DNA from: Herbaspirillum sp. ST 5-3
GTDB taxonomy: Bacteria > Pseudomonadota > Gammaproteobacteria > Burkholderiales > Burkholderiaceae_D
Direction of reading: 5' to 3'
Assembly (NCBI RefSeq): GCF_004804275.1
Contig: NZ_STGI01000018.1
Span: 1-64,000 of the forward strand
Length of the DNA: 64,000 bases
Of this stretch, positions 18,717-27,283 are shown piece by piece (the stretch's first letter is position 1; each line of letters starts with the position of its first letter). A program made the translations under genes and the position numbers. Under the pieces are notes generated by a model. It searched no databases. It saw only the letters and a list, made by a program, of their open reading frames with translations, and was not told the DNA's origin.

Positions 18717-18904
18717 GGGCTGGATTCCACTGCGAATGGTTCGTTGGAAAATGTCTGCCGGAATCTGATGGGCTCTGAGCGCGGCACCACTTTGCCACCC
18801 TCGTCGGTGGCATTAGTCGAGGGCGTCAAATGCATCCGGCGCTGCGCAGTCTGTTTCTATGCGAGCGCTGATGGGAGAGATACGTTCGGATCAAGCCGGT
18901 CGTG
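18717..18904. promoter_or_regulatory. Leader region of the mutase operon
   Basis: There is no gene. The region must hold the minus-strand promoter for the mutase operon. No convincing -35/-10 or riboswitch was recognised; in particular I could not make out a cobalamin riboswitch box. Confidence 0.3.
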
Positions 18905-19126
18905 TCACTCTTGCTGAACAACGCGTTGTTCTTGTTCGATGGCATGGCCGATGACCCGCTGTGCCTGTTGCAGGACCAGGAGCCGCGCCGATCGCAACGA
19001 ATGGTTCTCGTTTGGAATTTGCGCTTTGATCGTGACGCTGGTCTGTTGAAACTCGACGGCAGTTTCGGCAAGCAAAGTGTGGCCGCTCGAGATGAAATTT
19101 AACTGTTCAAAAGTTGGAATGCTCAT
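18905..19126 (-). CDS. Small hypothetical protein
   Basis: A 73-residue protein with a normal amino-acid mix, unlike the Arg/Ala/Pro-rich shadow frames nearby. It begins 'MSIPTFEQLNFISSGHTLL' and ends with a Gln-rich helical tail ('ARLLVLQQAQRVIGHAIEQEQRVVQQE'). There is no membrane segment and no family I recognise. The ATG at 19126 has a weak GAGGG upstream. The tail could form a coiled coil. It may be a single gene on the minus strand ahead of the mutase operon; whether it is expressed is unclear. Confidence 0.45.
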   Translation of the reverse strand: MSIPTFEQLNFISSGHTLLAETAVEFQQTSVTIKAQIPNENHSLRSARLLVLQQAQRVIGHAIEQEQRVVQQE

Positions 19127-19508
19127 GCGTATGCCCTCGACAATCCGTTAAGAACGTGAACAATGTGATGTTGATCCATCGATCCGGATGGACAACGCGT
19201 GCCGGCTAACAGGTGCTACACGGTATTGGGTATTGGCTTGGGGCAGGTCATCAGTTCATTCGGGATGAATCGCCGGTGCCACTCTGCTTTTAACTGGGTG
19301 TATCGCGTTTGTGAGACGCTATGTTGGCCGCGGAGTCGTTGACCGGTTCTGACCGGCGTCAAGTGATGGGCACAAGATCGCATGGGAAAGTCGCGAAGTC
19401 GGCGCATGACGTCCTCCGGTCCTTGATGCGGAAAAAGATTGCGTCATCGACGCTTTGCACAACGATGATTTGACAGGCGATCGCTGTCGAAACTTGTTCA
19501 ATCCTGAT
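19127..19508. other. Intergenic region, nothing recognised
   Basis: This 380-base gap lies between the small gene and the MFS gene. Base composition is more balanced than in the genes. I see no coding frame with a plausible start and composition, no strong palindrome and no repeat match to the rest of the window. Confidence 0.4.
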
Positions 19509-20696
19509 TCACGTCGCTAGCCCTGCCGTCTTGCCATGCTTCGGGCCAAGCGATGCAACCACGGCAGCCAGACCAAGCGCGCTGGCTCCGATCGCAAACA
19601 GCGACGTGAACGAATGCGTGGACGCGTACAGCGTCGCCATTGCGTGCCCGCCTATCGCCTGCAGCACAGAATAGAAGAAGGTCAGCAAGGCCCAGTTGCG
19701 CTGGTGTCCGCCGACGCCTTCCAGTTCGATCACGCGGCCCGACACCACCGCCCCCATGCCCGGCGTCAGCGCGCCGACTAGCAATGAGGAAGCAAACAGC
19801 GCAAGCGTCGAGGTAGACAGCAGCGGGAGCGCAACCGACGCGCCCTTGAGCGCGAGGCAACCGATCACGGTGGTGCGGAAACCGATACGATCGGCGATCA
19901 ATCCGCACACCGGCGGGCCGAGCGCGGCGCCGACGCCGAACACCACCCAGAACGCGCCGCCGGCGGAAACCGGCTTGCCGAGTCCGTGCACCAGATACTC
20001 CACCCAGAACACGGTGTGCGGCAAATAGCCGATTGCATCGAGCGCATAGGCCACCAGCAAGGCAAGCAGCGCGCCGCGTGGCAGCATCTTTCCCTGCGCC
20101 GCAGTCGCGTGTGCCGGCGCGGCGGCCAGTGGCTTGTCATAGCGCTTCCAGGAAACCGCCACGCACAGCCCGATCATGGCGGCGAGCGCCGACCACGCCA
20201 GCGCCAGATGCTCGGCACCAAACACCGGTGCGGCGAAACCGGACAGCACGATGCCCCAGCCGACCCCGGAGAACATGATGCCGGCCGCCTTGCCGCGCTG
20301 TGCGACGGGAAGCTGGCTCAGCAGATAGGGCGCGGCGAGGATCATCAGCAGCGCGCCGGAAATGCCGGCCACGAAGCGCCAGCCCCAGAACCAGGCCAGC
20401 CCGAAATTGAACGCGCAGGCGATGAAACTGAGCAGGATGGCGACCATGGCCACACGCACCACACGCGCGGTACCAAGCATCAGGGCAAGGCGATGCGCCA
20501 CCAGCGCACCGAGCAGATAGCCGATCAGGTTGGCGGCGGCGATCTGGGCCGCGCCGCCGGGCGCCGCCCAGTGTGCATCGATCATCAGCGGCAGCAAGGC
20601 GACATAGGAAAAGCGGCCCAGCCCGATGCCGATCAGCAGGGCGCACAAGCCGGCGACCGCAACGGGCCGCCAGGGTGACGAAGCGTGTTTGTTCAT
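19509..20696 (-). CDS. YbfB/YjiJ-type MFS transporter
   Basis: A 395-residue integral inner-membrane protein with about 12 membrane helices. The first helix, 'VAGLCALLIGIGLGRFSYVALLPLMI', has the GxGRFxxxxLLP pattern of the YbfB/YjiJ (MFS_4) family. The substrate of this family is generally unknown. It starts 57 bases after livM on the same strand, so it is probably the last gene of the liv-type operon driven by the sigma-54 promoter at 24279-24294. It may carry the same compound as the ABC transporter or export a product. Confidence 0.8.
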   Translation of the reverse strand: MNKHASSPWRPVAVAGLCALLIGIGLGRFSYVALLPLMIDAHWAAPGGAAQIAAANLIGYLLGALVAHRLALMLGTARVVRVAMVAILLSFIACAFNFGLAWFWGWRFVAGISGALLMILAAPYLLSQLPVAQRGKAAGIMFSGVGWGIVLSGFAAPVFGAEHLALAWSALAAMIGLCVAVSWKRYDKPLAAAPAHATAAQGKMLPRGALLALLVAYALDAIGYLPHTVFWVEYLVHGLGKPVSAGGAFWVVFGVGAALGPPVCGLIADRIGFRTTVIGCLALKGASVALPLLSTSTLALFASSLLVGALTPGMGAVVSGRVIELEGVGGHQRNWALLTFFYSVLQAIGGHAMATLYASTHSFTSLFAIGASALGLAAVVASLGPKHGKTAGLAT

Positions 20697-20753
20697 GCGT
20701 TGAATTCAAAAAGCGTGACGAGCGCTTCGTTCCCTTTCTGTGCCGGTCGAAAC

Positions 20754-21743
20754 TTAGCGGGCAGGCGCGCGCTTGAACAGGGCGCTGATCTCGCCGACGA
20801 TGCCGCGGCGGAACGCCAGCACGCAGAAGATGAAGATCAGGCCGGTGACGATGGTGACCGATTCGCCGATGGAAGTGAACCATTCGATATGGGTCGCGGA
20901 TGCCAGCCAGGAACCGAGGTCGCCCAGCTTGTTCTCCAGCGCGATGATGAGCAGCGCGCCGACAATCGGCCCGGCCAGCGTGCCCAGTCCGCCGACGAGC
21001 GTCATCAGCACCACCAGGCCCGACATGGTCCAGTGCACATCGGTCAGCGTCTCGAAGCCGAGCACTACCGTCTTGGTCGCGCCGGCCAGCCCCGCCAGCG
21101 CGGCTGACAGCACGAAGGCCAGCAGCTTGTACTTGTCCGTGTCGTATCCCAGCGAAATCCCGCGCGGCTCGTTGTCCTTGACCGCCTTGAGCACCTGCCC
21201 GAAAGGCGAATGCACAGTGCGCACGATGAGCGCGAAGGCAGCGACGGCGATGCCGAGCACCACGTAATACAGCGTCATGTCGTTCGACAGATCCACCATG
21301 CCCAGCAGCTTCCCTCGCGGCACGCCTTGCAGCCCGTCCTCGCCGCCGGTGAACGGCGCCTGCAGGAACACGAAGAACAGCATCTGCGCCAGCGCCAGCG
21401 TGATCATGGTGAAGTAGATGCCCTGCCGGCGAATCGCCAGCAGGCCCATCAGCAGGCCGATGAAGGCAGCGAAGGCGGTACCGAGCAGCAGGCCCGCTTC
21501 GAAGGGCAGGCCCATGGTCTTGATGGCGTAGCCGGCCACATAGCCGGCACCGCCGAAGAAGGCGGCGTGGCCGAAGGAGAGCAGGCCGGTGAAGCCGATC
21601 AGGAGATTGAACGCGCAGGCAAACAGCGCGAAGCAGAGCACTTTCATCAGGAACACCGGGTAGGCGGCGAAGGGTGCCGCCAGTGCCACTGCCAGCGCGA
21701 TTGCATATCCAACTTTCTTGTCCATGCCAGACTTCCTTTTCAT
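20754..21743 (-). CDS. livM: Branched-chain amino acid-type ABC transporter permease LivM
   Basis: A permease of about 329 residues in the HAAT family, with 8-10 membrane helices. Typical LivM motifs are present: 'LIGFTGLLSFGHAAFFGGAGYVAGY' and 'GLQGVPRG', and the EAA-like loop region 'LKAVKDNEPRGISLGYDTDKYKL'. It forms the membrane channel with LivH and is powered by LivG and LivF. The ATG at 21743 overlaps the livH stop (ATGA), implying coupling; a second ATG at 21725 with a better AAGGAAG site is an alternative start. The genetic setting (catabolic genes) suggests an aromatic or aliphatic acid substrate rather than amino acids. Confidence 0.9.
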   Translation of the reverse strand: MKRKSGMDKKVGYAIALAVALAAPFAAYPVFLMKVLCFALFACAFNLLIGFTGLLSFGHAAFFGGAGYVAGYAIKTMGLPFEAGLLLGTAFAAFIGLLMGLLAIRRQGIYFTMITLALAQMLFFVFLQAPFTGGEDGLQGVPRGKLLGMVDLSNDMTLYYVVLGIAVAAFALIVRTVHSPFGQVLKAVKDNEPRGISLGYDTDKYKLLAFVLSAALAGLAGATKTVVLGFETLTDVHWTMSGLVVLMTLVGGLGTLAGPIVGALLIIALENKLGDLGSWLASATHIEWFTSIGESVTIVTGLIFIFCVLAFRRGIVGEISALFKRAPAR

Positions 21744-22624
21744 TTCTCTTTGCCGAACAAACCTGCCGGCCGAATCATCAATACGATCGCCATGATGATG
21801 AACACCACCGTGGCCGACAGTTCCGGATAGAACACGCGCGACAGGCCTTCGATCACGCCCAGCCCGAGGCCGGTCAGGATGGAGCCGAGGATGGAACCCA
21901 TGCCGCCGATCACCACGACCGCGAACACGACGATGATCAGATTCGATCCCATCAGCGGCGATACCTGGATCACGGGCGCGGCCAGCACGCCGGCGAAGGC
22001 AGCCAGCGCGACGCCGAAACCGTAGGTCGCGGTCACCATCAGCGGTACGTTGATGCCGAAAGCTTCCACCATCTTCGGGTTCTCGGTGCCGGCGCGCAGG
22101 TAGGCGCCGAGCTTGGTCTTTTCAATCACATACCAGGTCGACAGGCAGACCACGAGGGACGCCACCACGACCCAGGCGCGATACTTCGGCAGGATCATGA
22201 AGCCGAGGTCGAAGGCGCCCGACAAGGCGTCCGGCACCGAATAGGGCTGGCCCGACACGCCATAGAAGGAACGGAACAGGCCCTCCAGCAGCAGCGTGAT
22301 GCCGAAGGTCAGCAGCAGGCCGTACAAATGATCCAGCTTGTACAAATGGCGCAGCATGGTCTTCTCGATCACGATGCCGAACACGCCGACCACGACCGGC
22401 GCCAGGATCAGCATCACGAAATAGTTCAGCTCGAAGTAGGACAGGCCCATCCATGCGAGGAAGGCACCGACCATGTACACCGCGCCGTGCGAAAAGTTGA
22501 TGACGTTGAGCAGACCGAAGATCACCGCGAGGCCGAGCGACAGCATCGCGTAGAACGATCCGTTGACCAGGCCCAGCAGCAGCTGGCTCAACATCGCCTG
22601 CAAGGGAATACCGAAAATATCCAT
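21740..22624 (-). CDS. livH: Branched-chain amino acid-type ABC transporter permease LivH
   Basis: A 294-residue inner-membrane permease. LivH hallmarks are the N-terminal 'LVNGSFYAMLSLGLAVIFGLLNVINFSHGAVYMVGAF', the central 'LRAGTENPKMVEAFGINV' cytoplasmic loop, and 'IVVFAVVVIGGMGSILGSILTGL' near the end. It pairs with LivM to form the transmembrane part of a HAAT-type importer. It follows livF by 61 bases and overlaps livM by four bases within one minus-strand operon. Confidence 0.92.
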   Translation of the reverse strand: MDIFGIPLQAMLSQLLLGLVNGSFYAMLSLGLAVIFGLLNVINFSHGAVYMVGAFLAWMGLSYFELNYFVMLILAPVVVGVFGIVIEKTMLRHLYKLDHLYGLLLTFGITLLLEGLFRSFYGVSGQPYSVPDALSGAFDLGFMILPKYRAWVVVASLVVCLSTWYVIEKTKLGAYLRAGTENPKMVEAFGINVPLMVTATYGFGVALAAFAGVLAAPVIQVSPLMGSNLIIVVFAVVVIGGMGSILGSILTGLGLGVIEGLSRVFYPELSATVVFIIMAIVLMIRPAGLFGKEK

Positions 22625-22685
22625 ACGAATAGCCTTAAAGAAAAACCGGGGAGGACATGCGGGCCGCCGCTTTTACACGCCGCAC

Positions 22686-23438
22686 TTACACGCCGAGCAG
22701 CTCGTTGAGCACGGGCATCATGCTGTCGAGCTTTTCGGAGGGGAAATGCTCGACGATCTGGCCGTGCTCCATCACATAGAAGCGGTCCGCCAGCGGCGCG
22801 GCGAAGCGGAAGTTCTGCTCCACCATGACGATGGTGTAGCCCTTGCTCTTCAAGGTGGTGATCATGCGCGCCAGCGCCTGCACGATCACCGGCGCCAGGC
22901 CTTCCGAGATTTCATCGAGCAGCAGCAGCTTCGCGCCGGTGCGCAGAATGCGCGCCACCGCCAGCATCTGCTGTTCGCCGCCGGACAGGCGCGTACCCTG
23001 GCTGGCGCGACGCTCGGCCAGGTTGGGGAACATGTCGTAGATCTCTTCGAGCGACATGCCCTTGTCGGTCTTCGACACCATGGGCGGCAGCATCAGGTTT
23101 TCTTCCGTGGACAGCGAAGAAAAGATGCCGCGCTCTTCCGGACAGTAGCCGACGCCGGTGTGGGCCACCTTGTAAGTCGGCAGCGCGATGGTTTCGCGGC
23201 CCTTGACCTTGATCGAGCCCTTGCGGCGCCCCGTGAGGCCCATGATGGCACGCATGGTGGTGGTGCGCCCGGCGCCGTTGCGGCCCAGCAGCGTGACTAC
23301 TTCGCCCTGGCCGACCGACAGGTTCACGCCGTGCAGGATGTGCGATTCGCCGTACCAGGCGTGGAGATCGACGATGTCGAGTGCTTGTGATTTCATTTGA
23401 GCGAGGTTCTGGATGTTGTGATGAACGGCGGCATGCAT
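22686..23438 (-). CDS. livF: Branched-chain amino acid-type ABC transporter ATPase LivF
   Basis: A 250-residue nucleotide-binding subunit. Walker A is 'GRNGAGRTTT', with Arg in place of the usual Lys. The signature is 'RLSGGEQQMLAVARIL', Walker B is 'LLLLDEISEGLAP', and the switch His of other ABC proteins is replaced by Gln ('MVEQN'), as is normal for LivF. The Arg substitution is known in LivF relatives, so it need not mean inactivity. The start at 23438 has a strong AAGGAG site and overlaps the livG stop (TGATG). Confidence 0.92.
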   Translation of the reverse strand: MHAAVHHNIQNLAQMKSQALDIVDLHAWYGESHILHGVNLSVGQGEVVTLLGRNGAGRTTTMRAIMGLTGRRKGSIKVKGRETIALPTYKVAHTGVGYCPEERGIFSSLSTEENLMLPPMVSKTDKGMSLEEIYDMFPNLAERRASQGTRLSGGEQQMLAVARILRTGAKLLLLDEISEGLAPVIVQALARMITTLKSKGYTIVMVEQNFRFAAPLADRFYVMEHGQIVEHFPSEKLDSMMPVLNELLGV

Positions 23439-24208
23439 CAGTGCGCTCCTTCCAGCGCGGCGCTGGCGCTTCCCATATAGGCTTCCATCACCTGCGCGTC
23501 TTGCGAGACTTCCCGGTAGCTGCCTTCGGCCAGCACGGCGCCGCGCTGCAGCACCGTGATCCGGTCGCAGATGCCGGATACCACGGCCATGTTGTGTTCC
23601 ACCATCAGGATGGTGCGGCCGGTGGAAACCCGCTTGATCAGCTCGGTCACGCGACTCACGTCCTCATGTCCCATGCCTTGCGTCGGCTCGTCGAGCAGCA
23701 TCAGTTCCGGCTCCATCGCGAGCGTGGTGGCGATCTCCAGCGCGCGCTTGCGGCCATACGGCAGATCGACCGTCAGCGTGTCGGCGAAGGATGCCAGGTC
23801 GACCTGCGTCAGCAACTCCATGGCGCGATCGTTCAGGCGCGACAGGCTGGCTTCGCTCTTCCAGAAATGAAAGGACGTGCCGAGCGCGCGCTGCAGTCCG
23901 ATGCGCACGTTTTCCAGCACCGACAAGTGCGGGAACACGGCCGAGATCTGGAAGGACCGGATCACGCCCTGCCGCGCAATCCGGGCCGGCGTCGCATGGG
24001 TGATGTCACGCTTGTTGAACAGGATCTGGCCCGCAGTCGGCGTCAGAAACTTGGTCAGAAGATTGAAGCAGGTGGTCTTGCCTGCTCCGTTGGGGCCGAT
24101 CAGCGCGTGGATATGACCGCGCGTGACCTGCAGGTTGACGTCGTTGACCGCGGTGAATCCCTTGAACTCCTTCGTCAGGCTTCTCGTCTCGAGAATGAAG
24201 TCGACCAT
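23438..24208 (-). CDS. livG: Branched-chain amino acid-type ABC transporter ATPase LivG
   Basis: A 256-residue nucleotide-binding subunit with the usual Lys in Walker A ('GPNGAGKTT'). The LivG-specific insertion 'GVIRSFQISAVFPHLSVLENV' is present. The ABC signature segment at 'LPYGRKRALEIATTLAMEP' is of the non-canonical LivG type, and Walker B is 'LMLLDEPTQGMGHED'. It is the first gene of the minus-strand operon livG-livF-livH-livM-MFS. The ribosome site is AAGGAG, and a near-perfect sigma-54 promoter lies about 70-86 bases upstream. Confidence 0.93.
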   Translation of the reverse strand: MVDFILETRSLTKEFKGFTAVNDVNLQVTRGHIHALIGPNGAGKTTCFNLLTKFLTPTAGQILFNKRDITHATPARIARQGVIRSFQISAVFPHLSVLENVRIGLQRALGTSFHFWKSEASLSRLNDRAMELLTQVDLASFADTLTVDLPYGRKRALEIATTLAMEPELMLLDEPTQGMGHEDVSRVTELIKRVSTGRTILMVEHNMAVVSGICDRITVLQRGAVLAEGSYREVSQDAQVMEAYMGSASAALEGAH

Positions 24209-24278
24209 TGATGCTCCTTGCTGTTTATCACGGACTCAAGATCCGGATCTGTTCTGATATTGATGCGGGCGCAACAGG

Positions 24279-24294
24279 TGCAACAAGCGTGCCA
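24279..24294 (-). promoter_or_regulatory. Sigma-54 promoter of the livGFHM operon
   Basis: On the minus strand it reads TGGCACGCTTGTTGCA, an exact match to TGGCACG-N4-TTGCW. The predicted transcript start is near 24267, about 60 bases before livG. It implies activation by an enhancer-binding protein, the obvious candidate being the one at 29130-30767. The 24209-24658 gap holds no gene; it contains this promoter, the divergent one at 24507, and a GTGTT-N7-AACAC inverted repeat at 24395-24411 that could be an activator site. Confidence 0.78.
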
Positions 24295-24506
24295 TACCGT
24301 GCGCGAAGGCAATCGATGGCGATGACGGGCATAGCTTTCCCTGTCGGCGCAGCGGTTTGGCGATCCGATAACACTTCGCAACTTCTCGCCGCGTGTGTTT
24401 GCCGTGAACACTCTCCATGAAAGCCACTGTCTTCTGCGCACACATGTTTCGTTCAAAAAAGCATGAAAGCGGCTGCTCTACGAGAAAAGGCGCGCTTTCC
24501 CGTGCG

Positions 24507-24522
24507 TGGAACGGAATTTGCT
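24507..24522 (+). promoter_or_regulatory. Sigma-54 promoter of the substrate-binding-protein operon
   Basis: TGGAACGGAATTTGCT matches TGGCACG-N4-TTGCW with one mismatch, and the -24 GG and -12 GC have correct spacing. It lies 136 bases upstream of the start at 24659, leaving a leader of about 125 bases. It is divergent from the sigma-54 promoter at 24279-24294. Confidence 0.68.
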
Positions 24523-24658
24523 GACAGGCTTACAGAGCACCAACTTCGCGGAAGAACGTGCCGACATCAACAAGGAATGCGCGAGCAGCGGCTGATGAGA
24601 ATCGTTGCCTGCATCCCTACCCAGCCACATGTTTGAACAGGAAAACGGAGAACGAGAT

Positions 24659-25882
24659 ATGAAGCGCACTGCTTATTCCACATTAAGCACGACTCTCACC
24701 GCGATCGCGGCGGCAACACTTTCAGCCCATGCCGCAGCCCAGATTTCGGACGATGTCGTCAAGATCGGCGTGATCGTCGACAAGACCGGCGTGTATTCCG
24801 CCAACGGCGGCCCGGGCGCAGTCAGGGCGGTTGAAATGGCTGTCAAGGATTTCGGCGGCAAGGTGAACGGCAAGCCGATCGAGATCGTCTCCGCCGACTA
24901 TCAGAACAAGGTGGACATCGCACTGTCGAAGGCGCGCGAATGGATCGACCGCGACAAGGTCGACATGATCATCGAGTCGACCGACTCCGCCGCCGCCATC
25001 GCGATGCAGAAGCTGGGCGCGGAGAAGAAGCGCGTGATGATCTTCGCCGGCTCGGCCAGCACCGCGCTCACCAACAAGGAGTGCTCGCCCTACGGCATCC
25101 ACTATGTATATGACACCTATGCGCTGGCCACCGGCACCGGCCGCGCGGTGATGCAGGAAGGCGGCGACACCTGGTACTTCATCACGGCGGACTACGCCTT
25201 CGGCCATGCTCTGGAAAAGGACACCACCAAGGTCATCAACGAGATGGGCGGCAAGGTACTCGGCTCCATCAATCATCCGCTGTCGGCTTCCGACTTCTCT
25301 TCCTTCCTGCTGCAGGCGCAGGCTTCGAAGGCGAAGGTGATCGGCCTGGCCAACGCCGGCAAGGACACCCAGAACTCGGTGCGCCAGGCGGCCGAATTCG
25401 GCATTACCAAGGGCGGCCAGAAGCTGGCCACGCTGCTGGTGTTCGATACCGACATCAAGGGCCTCGGCCTGAACGCTGCGCAGGGCCTGCTGTTCACCAC
25501 CGGCTACTACTGGGATTTCAACGACGAGACGCGCAAGTGGTCAAAGCGTTTCTATGACATCCACAAGGCCATGCCGACCATGATCCAGGCCGGCGCGTAT
25601 TCGGCGACCATGCATTATCTGAAGGCGATCCAGGCCACCGGCAGCGACAATGCCGACACCGTGATGAAGAAGATGAAGGATACGCACATCAACGACTTCT
25701 TCGCCAAGGACGGCATCATCCGCGCCGACGGCCGCATGGTGCATGACATGTACCTGGCCGAAGCCAAGAAGCCGAGCGAGTCGAAGGGCGAGTGGGACAT
25801 CATGCACATCAAACGCACGATCCCGCGCGACCAGGCTTTCCAGCCGCTCGCCGAAAGCACCTGCCCGCTGGTGAAGAAGTAA
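24659..25882 (+). CDS. ABC transporter substrate-binding protein (HAAT/LivK family)
   Basis: A 407-residue periplasmic receptor for the adjacent LivGFHM transporter. Residues 1-27 form a signal peptide ending in 'LSAHAAAQ'. The mature part has the Peripla_BP_6 fold: 'VKIGVIVDKTGVYSANGGPGAVRAVEMAV', 'NKVDIALSKAREWIDRDKVDMIIE', and 'YFITADYAFGHALEKDT'. Related proteins in catabolic clusters bind aromatic or aliphatic carboxylates. It has its own sigma-54 promoter and is divergent from the transporter genes, followed by four or five small metabolic genes. The ATG at 24659 is chosen because the signal peptide starts there. Confidence 0.9.
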   Translation: MKRTAYSTLSTTLTAIAAATLSAHAAAQISDDVVKIGVIVDKTGVYSANGGPGAVRAVEMAVKDFGGKVNGKPIEIVSADYQNKVDIALSKAREWIDRDKVDMIIESTDSAAAIAMQKLGAEKKRVMIFAGSASTALTNKECSPYGIHYVYDTYALATGTGRAVMQEGGDTWYFITADYAFGHALEKDTTKVINEMGGKVLGSINHPLSASDFSSFLLQAQASKAKVIGLANAGKDTQNSVRQAAEFGITKGGQKLATLLVFDTDIKGLGLNAAQGLLFTTGYYWDFNDETRKWSKRFYDIHKAMPTMIQAGAYSATMHYLKAIQATGSDNADTVMKKMKDTHINDFFAKDGIIRADGRMVHDMYLAEAKKPSESKGEWDIMHIKRTIPRDQAFQPLAESTCPLVKK

Positions 25883-25957
25883 TCGCATGACACCGGAGGC
25901 CGGCGTTTGTGCGCCGCCTCCGGCGCATTCCACGGCAACAGTGAGCAGAAATCCATC

Positions 25958-26158
25958 ATGAGCAATCCACTTTCCAAGGAACTGGTCCGCGCCTGGCTGA
26001 AGCGGCGTCTGGAGAACCGCGAACCGCCGCCCGAGCTGGACCAGATACGGCGCGAAGTCGGCTGGGACGACACGGGCAAGAAGATGGAAAAGGAACTGGA
26101 CAAGGGAAAGCAGGAGCTGGTCTTGCGGCCGGGAGAGAGCGATGCGCTTTTCGCCTGA
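25958..26158 (+). CDS. Small hypothetical protein of the uptake/catabolic operon
   Basis: A 66-residue highly charged protein, mostly helical (ELVRAWLKRRLENREPPPEL, KKMEKELDKGKQEL). It has no membrane segment and no family I recognise. The start ATG at 25958 lies 75 bases after the binding-protein gene, and its end overlaps the next gene by 17 bases, suggesting a coupled, expressed gene. The reading frame carries normal third-position GC bias. Confidence 0.5.
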   Translation: MSNPLSKELVRAWLKRRLENREPPPELDQIRREVGWDDTGKKMEKELDKGKQELVLRPGESDALFA

Positions 26159-26849
26159 CGCGCGCAACGATGCGCCCGGCGTGCTGCTGGTCCTGAACGA
26201 CGTCGTCAAGGACATGGAAGACGAATTCAACCGCTGGTACCAGCAGCAGCATCTCGATGACCGCCTAGGCGTCAGCGGCTTCAGGCGCGCACGCCGCTAT
26301 CGCTCGGTGGACGGGCAGCCGAACTACATGGCGCTCTTCGACTGCCAGTCGATCGATGTGCTCGCTTCACCCGCCTATCACCGGCGCCTCGCCAATCCGA
26401 CCGACTGGACCAGGAAGGTGATGCCCGCCTTTCGCAACATGCAGCGCTCGGCCTGCCGGGAAACCTGGTCGATCGGCGCCGGCATCGGTGGCAGCGCGAT
26501 CGTCGTGCAATGCAAGCCGATCCAGGGCAGGGAAGACGATGCGCGGCGCTTCATCAGGGACAAGTTCGGCCCCGGCCTGATGCAGTCGACCTGCACCGTG
26601 CGCATCGCGCTGTGGGAAACCGATGCCGCCGTCACCGCCGCACCCACGTCCGAGATGGCGCTGCGTGGCAGCCAGGACAGCGTCGCCGACTGGGTGCTGT
26701 TCATCGAATGCTATGACCTGGGGCAAATGGCGCTTGCCCTGCATACCCAGATCCTGAGCGGCGAAGGCGCCAGGACCGGCCTGCTGATCGGCTCCTGGAT
26801 GCGCTACCAGCTGATCTGCGAGCGCAGTGCGCAGCGCGAGGCTGCCTGA
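26142..26849 (+). CDS. EthD/dimeric alpha-beta barrel-like hypothetical protein
   Basis: A 235-residue cytosolic protein with two repeats of a ferredoxin-like pattern. The first starts 'GVLLVLNDVVKDMEDEFNRWYQQQHLDDRLGVSGFRRARRY', with the NxWYxxxH pattern of EthD-like dimeric alpha/beta barrels. The second starts at about residue 110 ('GSAIVVQCKPIQGREDDARRFI'). Such proteins are frequent accessories of aromatic and other catabolic operons, and some act on lactones or as small-molecule isomerases, but no reaction can be assigned. It overlaps the small gene before it. The ATG is at 26142. Confidence 0.6.
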   Translation: MRFSPDARNDAPGVLLVLNDVVKDMEDEFNRWYQQQHLDDRLGVSGFRRARRYRSVDGQPNYMALFDCQSIDVLASPAYHRRLANPTDWTRKVMPAFRNMQRSACRETWSIGAGIGGSAIVVQCKPIQGREDDARRFIRDKFGPGLMQSTCTVRIALWETDAAVTAAPTSEMALRGSQDSVADWVLFIECYDLGQMALALHTQILSGEGARTGLLIGSWMRYQLICERSAQREAA

Positions 26850-26905
26850 CCGGTCGCCCTAGCTACCGAATTCATTATTTACACCAACCTCCCAAGGAGA
26901 ACCGC

Positions 26906-27283
26906 ATGAACAAGGAATTGTTTGACAAAGGCCTCAAGACCCGCCGCGAAGTGCTCGGCGCCGAATACGTCGATGCGTCGATCAAGAATGCCGACGAGTT
27001 CAACATGCCGATGCAGGAACTCGTGACGCAATACTGCTGGGGCGATGTCTGGAACCGCCCGGGCCTGGAGCGCCGCACGCGCAGCTTCCTGAACCTCGCC
27101 ATGATCACCGCGCTCAACCGCCCGCACGAACTGAAGCTGCATGTGCGCGGCGCGATCAACAACGGCCTGACCAAGGACGAGATCAAGGAAGTCTTCCTGC
27201 AGGCCGCCATCTACTGCGGCGTGCCGGCCGCCATCGACAGCTTCCGCGTCGCCAAGGAAGTCTTCAAGGAAATGGGGATCTGA
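26906..27283 (+). CDS. Carboxymuconolactone decarboxylase family protein
   Basis: A 125-residue all-helical protein of the PcaC type. The pattern 'TQYCWGDVWNRPGLERRTRSFLNLAMITALNRPHELKLHVRGA', then 'GLTKDEIKEVFLQAAIYCGVPAA', matches 4-carboxymuconolactone decarboxylase. That enzyme acts in the protocatechuate branch of the beta-ketoadipate pathway, but family members also include peroxidase-like and unknown proteins. No other protocatechuate genes are near, so a decarboxylase acting on a different lactone or 3-oxo acid is possible. It ends one base into the next gene (coupling). A good ribosome site (AAGGAG) precedes the ATG. Confidence 0.8.
   Translation: MNKELFDKGLKTRREVLGAEYVDASIKNADEFNMPMQELVTQYCWGDVWNRPGLERRTRSFLNLAMITALNRPHELKLHVRGAINNGLTKDEIKEVFLQAAIYCGVPAAIDSFRVAKEVFKEMGI

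Noticed and set aside
18717-18904. Cobalamin riboswitch before the mutase gene
   Set aside because: I could not find the conserved B12-box pattern or the expected helices; a covariance-model search would settle it.
26906-27283. Protocatechuate branch (pca) operon
   Set aside because: Only a carboxymuconolactone decarboxylase-like gene is present; pcaG, pcaH, pcaB and pcaD are absent, so the family assignment is kept without the pathway.
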